Positions 59,401-64,000 of a DNA stretch of 64,000 bases are shown here, in pieces; the stretch's first letter is position 1; each line of letters opens with the position of its first letter. The DNA comes from Bacteroidales bacterium (GTDB lineage: Bacteria > Bacteroidota > Bacteroidia > Bacteroidales > Muribaculaceae): positions 89,535-153,534 of the forward strand of contig SFFL01000002.1 in the NCBI GenBank assembly GCA_004557825.1. Reading direction: 5' to 3'. A program made the position numbers and the translations under genes. Below the pieces are notes generated by a model. The model was not told the DNA's origin. It saw only the letters and a list, made by a program, of their open reading frames with translations, and ran no database searches.

Positions 59401-60211
59401 ACTCAACCGCCTGCTCCATCGCTTTGCGAGGGGTGAGCCGCGCGGAAAGCTCCCAGAGCAAGTAGAGCGGCAGGAACACAGCCATAAGCGTAAACGGGTC
59501 GGAAGTGGGCGTAATAATGGCCGCAGCCACCACAAGCACCACCACCGCGTGCCGCCGGTAAGTAGAGAAAAAATCCCGTGTGAGAATCCCCAGCCGCCCG
59601 AGCACCCACGTGATGAGCGGAATCTCAAACGTAATCCCCATCACTAACAGCATCGACACAAAATTGTCCATATACGAGTCGAGCGTAATCGTATTGGGAA
59701 TCTCCGCCGACAGCTGATATTCCGACAGAAACCGCACCGTCAGCGGGAAAATCAGGAAATAAGCCGTGAGCATCCCCATATAAAACAGCAGATTCCCGAA
59801 AAAGAAAGCCCCCGAGGCATACCGCCGCTCATTGGGATACAGCGCCGGCGCCACAAACGTCCACAGCTGATAAATCAGCACCGGGAAAGTAATCACCAGC
59901 GCCAGCTGCACAGAAAAAGAAATGTGGATGAAAAACTGCGATGCCAGCTGCGTATTGATCAGCGACACCGAGAAATCGCCATGCTCCGGCGCCGACGCAC
60001 CCATAAGAGCCGCCGCCGAGTCCTCCAGCCGGTTGAACAGCGCATACAGCGGAAAATCCGCATGGCACGGCGCCAGCACCAGCCTGTCGAAAATGTCGGG
60101 CAGGATACAGAACACGGCCACCGAGGCTACCAGCAGCGTGATAGCCATACGGATGAGCACACCGCGGAGCACATCCAGATGATCCCAGAATGTAGTTTCC
60201 CCGTTTTGCAA
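59399..60211 (-). CDS. tatC: Sec-independent protein translocase TatC
   Basis: The 270-residue protein has six membrane helices and TatC hallmarks: the N-terminal FWDHLDVLRGVLIR, the loop PALYPNERRYASGAFFFGNLLFYMG and GITFEIPLITWVLG with the conserved FE pair. TatC recognises twin-arginine signals. It lies 111 bp downstream of tatA on the same strand. Two Tat-signal proteins are encoded in the window (10017 and 63729). The C-terminal tail (LTPRKAMEQAVE) ends at the family B repeat. Confidence 0.96.
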   Translation of the reverse strand: MQNGETTFWDHLDVLRGVLIRMAITLLVASVAVFCILPDIFDRLVLAPCHADFPLYALFNRLEDSAAALMGASAPEHGDFSVSLINTQLASQFFIHISFSVQLALVITFPVLIYQLWTFVAPALYPNERRYASGAFFFGNLLFYMGMLTAYFLIFPLTVRFLSEYQLSAEIPNTITLDSYMDNFVSMLLVMGITFEIPLITWVLGRLGILTRDFFSTYRRHAVVVLVVAAAIITPTSDPFTLMAVFLPLYLLWELSARLTPRKAMEQAVE

Positions 60212-60322
60212 AGCAGGAACCTCGGAAATTAAGTGAAAATCTTGGAATAGAAAACAGCCTCAGCCGGAGCAACCAAAATCCGCGCCGGCAAAAGCAAATA
60301 TTACAGGCCGGGAAGCCCTGGA

Positions 60323-60544
60323 TCAGGCCTTCTCGTCGGGATTCTTAGTGGCAGCCTTGGCGGCGTCGTCAACCTCCTTGGAGGCATCGTTGAGGCCATC
60401 CTTGAAATTGCGCACACCCTTGCCCAGACCGCGCATAAGCTCGGGAATCTTCTTGCCGCCGAAGAGCAGAAGCACCACCAGCGCAATGATAATCCACTCG
60501 CTGCCGCCGGGCAGACTAAGCATAGGGATAAGTGTAAGTGTCAT
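60323..60544 (-). CDS. tatA: TatA/TatE-family translocase subunit
   Basis: The 73-residue protein has the short TatA plan: a membrane helix (SEWIIIALVVLLLF), the hinge FGGKKIPELMRGLGKGVRNFK and a charged tail (DGLNDASKEVDDAAKAATKN). It forms the Tat pore with TatC. The ATG at 60544 is chosen; the frame is open 52 codons further up but that part covers a tandem repeat. No tatB is next to it, as usual in many Bacteroidota. Confidence 0.94.
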   Translation of the reverse strand: MTLTLIPMLSLPGGSEWIIIALVVLLLFGGKKIPELMRGLGKGVRNFKDGLNDASKEVDDAAKAATKNPDEKA

Positions 60545-60591
60545 AATCAATGGTAAAGAAAATTTGAAAATTCTGAAGGTAAAGATTGATT

Positions 60592-60653
60592 GAGGGCGCG
60601 GACGAGCCGCAGCGCTCCAAGCGAGGGCGCGGGCAAGCCGCAGCGCTCCGGAG
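60592..60653. repeat. 31-bp imperfect tandem duplication
   Basis: GAGGGCGCGGACGAGCCGCA and the following 11 bases repeat with few changes, upstream of tatA. Confidence 0.85.
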
Positions 60654-60667
60654 AGCATACCCCTTTG

Positions 60668-60675
60668 CAAAGATA
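60668..60675 (-). promoter_or_regulatory. Candidate -7 element for tatA-tatC
   Basis: TATCTTTG on the minus strand, 124 bp upstream of the tatA start. No good -33 TTTG at 20 bp. Confidence 0.45.
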
Positions 60676-60751
60676 ACGCTTTTCCCCGTAAATATTGCAT
60701 CTCCGGTGAAAATCAATGCTATTTTAATCTTCTTTAGTGAAAATTAATTCG

Positions 60752-60759
60752 TAACTTTG
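60752..60759 (+). promoter_or_regulatory. Candidate -7 element for fabD
   Basis: TAACTTTG, 52 bp before the fabD start; a weak TTTA instead of TTTG lies upstream. Confidence 0.55.
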
Positions 60760-60810
60760 CAACCCGGTAATCACCCCGTAAAGTATAAACATCATTCATT
60801 AACGCATAAT

Positions 60811-61689
60811 ATGAAAGCATTTGTATTCCCCGGCCAGGGAGCACAGTTTGTAGGTATGGGCAAAGACCTCTACCAGCAGAGCGCCCAGGCAAAGGAACTC
60901 TTTGAAAAAGCAAACGAAATCCTCGGATTCCGCATCACCGACCTCATGTTTGAAGGCACCGAAGAAGACCTCAAACAGACAAAAGTGACCCAGCCCGCTG
61001 TATTCCTCCACTCCGTAATCCTCTCAAAGGTGCTCGGCGACGAATTCAAGCCCGATATGGTAGCCGGCCACTCGCTCGGCGAGCTCTCGGCCCTCACCGC
61101 CGCAGGCGCCCTCAGCTTCGAGGACGGCCTCAAAATCGTCAGCGCACGTGCACGCGCCATGCAGAAAGCCTGCGAAGCAAAGCCTTCCACAATGGCCGCC
61201 ATCATCGCACTGACCGACCCCCAGGTAGAAGAAATCTGCGCCAACACACCCGGCGTAGTCGTAGCCGCAAACTACAACTGCCCCGGACAAGTGGTAATCT
61301 CCGGCGAAGTTGAAGCCATCAACGCTGCCTGCGAAGCCGCAAAAGCCGCCGGTGCAAAACGCGCACTCCCCCTGAAAGTGGGCGGCGCATTCCACTCACC
61401 CCTTATGGAACCCGCACGCGCCGAACTCGCCGAGGCAATCGCCGCCACCAAATTCCACACACCCGTTTGCCCCGTCTACCAGAACGTCGACGCCCTTCCC
61501 CACACCGACCCCGAGGAAATCAAAGCCAACCTCATCGCCCAGCTCACAGCACCCGTACGCTGGACACAGTCAGTGCAGAAAATGATTGCCGACGGCGCCA
61601 CCGAATTCACCGAACTCGGTCCCGGCAAAGTACTCCAGGGCCTCGTCTCGAAAATCAGCCGCGACGTCACCGTCGCCGGCCGCCAGTAA
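60811..61689 (+). CDS. fabD: Malonyl-CoA:ACP transacylase
   Basis: The 292-residue protein has the FabD motifs GQGAQ near the start, GHSLGELSAL with catalytic Ser88, and GGAFHSPLM with the second catalytic His. It loads malonyl groups on acyl carrier protein for fatty acid synthesis. The ATG at 60811 (MKAFVFPGQGAQFVGMG) is preferred to an upstream start in the leader. It is a single gene with a strong terminator 65 bp downstream. Confidence 0.97.
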   Translation: MKAFVFPGQGAQFVGMGKDLYQQSAQAKELFEKANEILGFRITDLMFEGTEEDLKQTKVTQPAVFLHSVILSKVLGDEFKPDMVAGHSLGELSALTAAGALSFEDGLKIVSARARAMQKACEAKPSTMAAIIALTDPQVEEICANTPGVVVAANYNCPGQVVISGEVEAINAACEAAKAAGAKRALPLKVGGAFHSPLMEPARAELAEAIAATKFHTPVCPVYQNVDALPHTDPEEIKANLIAQLTAPVRWTQSVQKMIADGATEFTELGPGKVLQGLVSKISRDVTVAGRQ

Positions 61690-61753
61690 TCCCCGCCCCG
61701 GCATCCCCCGGCAGCCAATTGCCCCATAGGCACCCCTGCCAAGGACCCCCTAC

Positions 61754-61785
61754 CGCCCCGACCACTCCGGCCGGGGCGTTTTTTT
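61754..61785 (+). terminator. Rho-independent terminator of fabD
   Basis: CGCCCCG and CGGGGCG enclose an 11-nt loop and are followed by seven T. Confidence 0.85.
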
Positions 61786-61815
61786 GCCCCACATCCCCCA
61801 CAGACCCATCCACCG

Positions 61816-61841
61816 GTAGGGGCGCGATATATCGCGGCCGC
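61816..61841 (+). repeat. Family A 26-bp palindromic repeat, copy 5
   Basis: Identical to the copy at 32703; 31 bp after the fabD terminator. Confidence 0.95.
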
Positions 61842-61958
61842 GCCCGGAGGCCCCCAGCCGCCCGCACCCGCATGGCCCGCCCTTCGCTCCTGAAAAGGGC
61901 CGCCCTTCCCTCCCGCGCAGCCAAATAAAAAAATAAAATCCAGAGAAAACCGAAAAAA

Positions 61959-61990
61959 TTTGCACAATTAAAAAATAAACCCTACCTTTG
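61959..61990 (+). promoter_or_regulatory. Bacteroidota-type promoter of tRNA-Ala
   Basis: TTTG (61959-61962), 20 bp, TACCTTTG (61983-61990), just upstream of the tRNA 5' end. Confidence 0.85.
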
Positions 61991-62003
61991 CAACGCAAAA
62001 CCC

Positions 62004-62080
62004 GGGGTACTAGCTCATCTGGCTAGAGCGCGACACTGGCAGTGTCGAGGTGAGCGGTTCGAGTCCGCTGTACTCCACCA
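62004..62080 (+). tRNA. tRNA-Ala (anticodon GGC)
   Basis: A full cloverleaf can be drawn: acceptor GGGGTAC/GTACTCC (one G-T pair), D-stem GCTC/GAGC, anticodon stem CGACA/TGTCG with loop CTGGCAG (anticodon GGC), and T-stem AGCGG/CCGCT with loop TTCGAGT. The discriminator is A and CCA is encoded. It reads GCC and GCU alanine codons, the former very common here. Confidence 0.97.
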
Positions 62081-62083
62081 CCC

Positions 62084-62118
62084 GCAGATTTGGAATCCCT
62101 TCCAAATCTGCTTTTTTT
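62084..62118 (+). terminator. Rho-independent terminator of tRNA-Ala
   Basis: GCAGATTTGGAA and TTCCAAATCTGC, perfect 12-bp arms with a 4-nt loop, then seven T. It starts 3 bp after the CCA end. Confidence 0.95.
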
Positions 62119-62200
62119 ATACCCCGGCACCCCACCCCTCAGCACTCTCCCCCCCCGCCTCCCATCCAGCCGCAGCCAGCCAGCCGCAGCTGCGCAGCTC

Positions 62201-62240
62201 CAGCAGGCCTCATCCTGTTATCGGCCGTGCACGGCCGATC
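62201..62240. repeat. Family B 40-bp element, copy 3
   Basis: CAGCAGGCCTCATCCTGTTA and then ATCGGCCGTGCACGGCCGAT-type palindrome plus C. It is followed 35 bp later by an inverted family A element, as at 41112/41195. Confidence 0.9.
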
Positions 62241-62275
62241 CCCTCGCTGCGCAGCCTGCCGCCATCCATCCGGGC

Positions 62276-62301
62276 GCGGCCGCGATATATCGCGCCCCTA
62301 C
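62276..62301 (-). repeat. Family A 26-bp palindromic repeat, copy 6 (inverted)
   Basis: Same as the copy at 41195. Confidence 0.95.
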
Positions 62302-62640
62302 CAGCGAATGCGCATATACAAATTTAGGCGGGGTAGTAGCGTGGGGGATATAAACGAAAAACGAGACGTCAATCTCGACGGCTCGCTTTCAGGGATAATG
62401 ATGTATCTTTTATTTACTTTGCTCTAATACTATGAATTGTAGACTGTGCTTTTGAGGTATAGTGATTTAAGTGCTATTAACTATTTTGGTGGCATTTCAG
62501 GCAGGTGGCGCGTATGCGCGTTGTCTGAATGCGTTGCAAATTTACAGCCGGATTATTACACGCTTGTTACAAGCGTTGCACATTTCCAAAACATTTCCAA
62601 TTTTCACAATATTTAACACGTTTATTGCTGCGAATTTGGC
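62302..62640. other. AT-rich junction segment before the truncated susD
   Basis: These 339 bp are more AT-rich than their surroundings. They hold a CGCTTGTTACAAGCG palindrome (62560-62574) and a repeated GCGTTGCA motif (62530 and 62572). The reading frame is open from 62471, but this part does not look like a protein of any family I know. It may be the scar of a recombination or deletion. Confidence 0.5.
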
Positions 62641-63619
62641 CACACCGACTGAGGGAGGCGAAATCACCCGCCAGATGGTGGCCGACTATGTCGACGACTG
62701 CATCACCAACTCAGGCCACGACCTGCTGAGCGATTTCCGCAATCTATGGCCTTACAGCCACGTGCAGGATTACTCCTACACCAAGGACAACGGCCTGCAG
62801 TGGGCCGGCGACGGCAACATCGAGGAGGTGATGGCCATCAAATACTCCACCCTCGGCACCTGGGATGTAATCTCGCAGAAGTGCAACCAGGTTTGTCTCT
62901 ACTACGGTGTGCGCGGCCAGGCCAACTACGCCCTCTGCTTCCCCTTCGGTCAGGGCTGGGGATTCGCTACCGTCAACCCCAAACTCTGGGAGGACTGGGA
63001 TGCCAACGACCTGCGCCGCAAAGGCTCGATCATCGACTGCACCGACCGCTCCGAGATGCGCCTCTACACCAAGGGCGGCGGCAATGCCTCCGAAGAGACC
63101 TACTACATCAATAAGAAGCACTGCCCCATCAATGTCTACACCGACAATACTCACCAAAATGTAGTGAACTACAGTGTGCCTCTTTATAATATGTCGGAGA
63201 CCAACTTCCAGCTCAACAACACCCAGGACATCATCCTCATCCGTTTTGCCGACGTGCTGCTGATGGGCGCCGAACTTGACTCGCCCAACGCGCAGGCTTA
63301 CCTCGACCGCGTGCGCTCACGCGCCGGCCTCCAGTCGGTGCCCGCCACCCTCGACAACATCAAGAAGGAGCGCCGCTTCGAGCTGGCCTTTGAAGGCGTG
63401 CGCTACTACGACCTCCTCCGCTGGCACGACGAGCGCCTCATCACCGAGAACCAGACCGACATTCAGATCTACGACCGACGCGTACCCGTAAAGAAATCGA
63501 TCACTTACCGCCCCGAGACCGGCGGCTTCCTTCCCATCCCCCTCACCGAGATCCAGCTCTCTGAAGGCGTCCTCACCCAGAACGCCGGCTGGGAAGGCAC
63601 CGACTGCTATCTCGAATAG
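62641..63619 (+). pseudogene. SusD/RagB family protein, 5'-truncated
   Basis: From about 62641 the frame encodes the C-terminal two-thirds of a SusD protein: EVMAIKYSTLGTWD, then SETNFQLNNTQDIILIRFADVLLMGAELDS, ERRFELAFEGVRYYDLLRWHDER and the closing GGFLPIPLTEIQLSEGVLTQN. The signal peptide, lipobox and first TPR helices are missing, and no susC lies upstream; instead there is AT-rich DNA and a tRNA gene. The open frame starts at 62471 (ATT/TTG-type starts), but that extension is not SusD-like. Without a signal sequence the product could not reach the surface. Confidence 0.82.
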
Positions 63620-63654
63620 CCCCTCCCCCCCCTCTCTTAAGGGCGCCCCCTCTT

Positions 63655-63680
63655 GTAGGGGCGCGATATATCGCGGCCGC
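63655..63680 (+). repeat. Family A 26-bp palindromic repeat, copy 7
   Basis: Identical to the copy at 32703, 36 bp after the truncated susD stop. Confidence 0.95.
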
Positions 63681-63728
63681 ACCCGCCCCCATCTAAAATC
63701 TACTATCTAAGAACTAAGTACTCCTCCA

Positions 63729-64000
63729 ATGCTCAGCCGCAGAGATTTCATCCGCAAGGCCGCAATAATTGCCGGCGCAGCCGCCATCCCCTCCGCCCTC
63801 CGCGGGGCAGGCACGGCGGCTCGCCCTGCAGCGACAACCGCAGCGAAAGGCGCCACCCCTGCCGCGCAATCCCTCGCCGACCAGAAAATCGCCCTCGACA
63901 ACAGCTACGACATAATCGTGGCCGGGGGCGGCCCGGCCGGTTGCGCCGCCGCCACCGCCGCTGCCCAAAAAGGCCGCCGCGTGCTCCTGATTGAGGCCGG
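63729..64000 (+). CDS. Tat-exported FAD-dependent oxidoreductase (partial, runs off the window)
   Basis: The first 90 residues are visible. The N-terminus is a twin-arginine signal (SRRDFIRKAAIIAGAAAIPSAL), then an Ala/Thr-rich linker and the start of a Rossmann FAD-binding motif (YDIIVAGGGPAGCAAATAAAQKG, with GGGPAG at residues 66-71). This fits the FAD-dependent oxidoreductases found beside Bacteroidales sus loci. The substrate cannot be judged from this part. The gene continues beyond 64000. Confidence 0.85.
   Translation, partial: MLSRRDFIRKAAIIAGAAAIPSALRGAGTAARPAATTAAKGATPAAQSLADQKIALDNSYDIIVAGGGPAGCAAATAAAQKGRRVLLIEA

Larger units (their letters stand above)
61690..62003. other. 314-bp spacer: terminator, repeat and tRNA promoter
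   Basis: Contains the fabD terminator, family A copy 5 and, at the right, the AT-rich promoter of the tRNA gene. No coding sequence is supported. Confidence 0.8.

Noticed and set aside
61476..61967. Minus-strand frames around the fabD 3' end and the family A copy (163 and 85 residues)
   Set aside because: They run through the fabD terminator and repeats and share only repeat-derived peptides (ARPRYIAPL) with other spurious frames at 40914, 54034 and 63317. That shared peptide is simply family A translated.
62471..62640. Reading the open frame before the truncated susD as a new N-terminus
   Set aside because: It has no lipobox, is AT-rich, and does not resemble SusD; it is probably a chance open stretch.

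Overview
This window looks like a chromosomal segment of a GC-rich gut member of the order Bacteroidales; Muribaculaceae-like is my inference, not shown directly. The evidence is two complete SusC/SusD pairs plus a SusD remnant, a FecR / STN-domain SusC signalling pair, Bacteroidales-type lipoproteins, and several near-perfect Bacteroidota promoters (TTTG, about 20 bp, TAnnTTTG). Most genes are strongly GC-rich. The exceptions are one AT-rich lipoprotein gene near the left end and an AT-rich stretch after the tRNA.

Layout. 0-10 kb: a FadL-type porin, an orphan AT-rich lipoprotein, a CorA transporter, gpmA, a two-gene polysaccharide O-acetylation module (AlgX/AlgJ-like plus MBOAT) and a PpiD-like periplasmic chaperone. 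10-32.6 kb: a large polysaccharide utilisation locus (PUL 1). It has a DUF4434 protein (divergent), a fimbrillin-like/F5-8C lipoprotein, FecR anti-sigma factor, STN-type SusC, SusD, a DUF1735/F5-8C surface lipoprotein, two tandem GH101-like enzymes, a DUF4965-family protein, a GH78 rhamnosidase, an ECF sigma factor and a GH31 enzyme. 33-43.6 kb: housekeeping genes. A leftward run holds an antiporter, asd, ettA, def and ruvX; a rightward run holds psd, pssA, a DUF4834 protein, a DUF2461 protein and a secreted EEP hydrolase. 44-46.3 kb: an acyl-CoA synthetase with a repetitive tail and a small T9SS-like C-terminal-domain protein. 46.7-54 kb: PUL 2, susC-susD-susE and a frameshifted susF-like gene, with no enzyme beside it. 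54.4-61.7 kb: pheT, yebC, a FtsB/DivIC-like gene, a membrane protein and dapB, then tatC/tatA on the other strand, then fabD. 62-64 kb: tRNA-Ala(GGC), an AT-rich junction, a 5'-truncated susD and the start of a Tat-exported FAD oxidoreductase.

How the genes fit together. In PUL 1, a glycan signal sensed by the STN domain of SusC would pass through FecR to an ECF sigma factor, which here lies at the far end of the locus. The predicted enzymes (two GH101-like, one GH31, one GH78) suggest a glycan with alpha-linked HexNAc or hexose and rhamnose. The GH101-like pair keeps the positions expected for nucleophile and acid/base, so mucin-type O-glycans are one testable substrate. PUL 2 has a starch-type susCDEF order but lacks enzymes, and its last gene is broken.

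The most unusual structural feature is the spacers. At least six families of short intergenic repeats are stacked in different combinations downstream of genes. They include an identical 26-bp palindromic element in seven copies, a 40-bp element in three, a 45-nt perfect or near-perfect palindrome in two, and 9-bp AGCTAA-type tandem arrays in three places. None lies in a convincing coding region.
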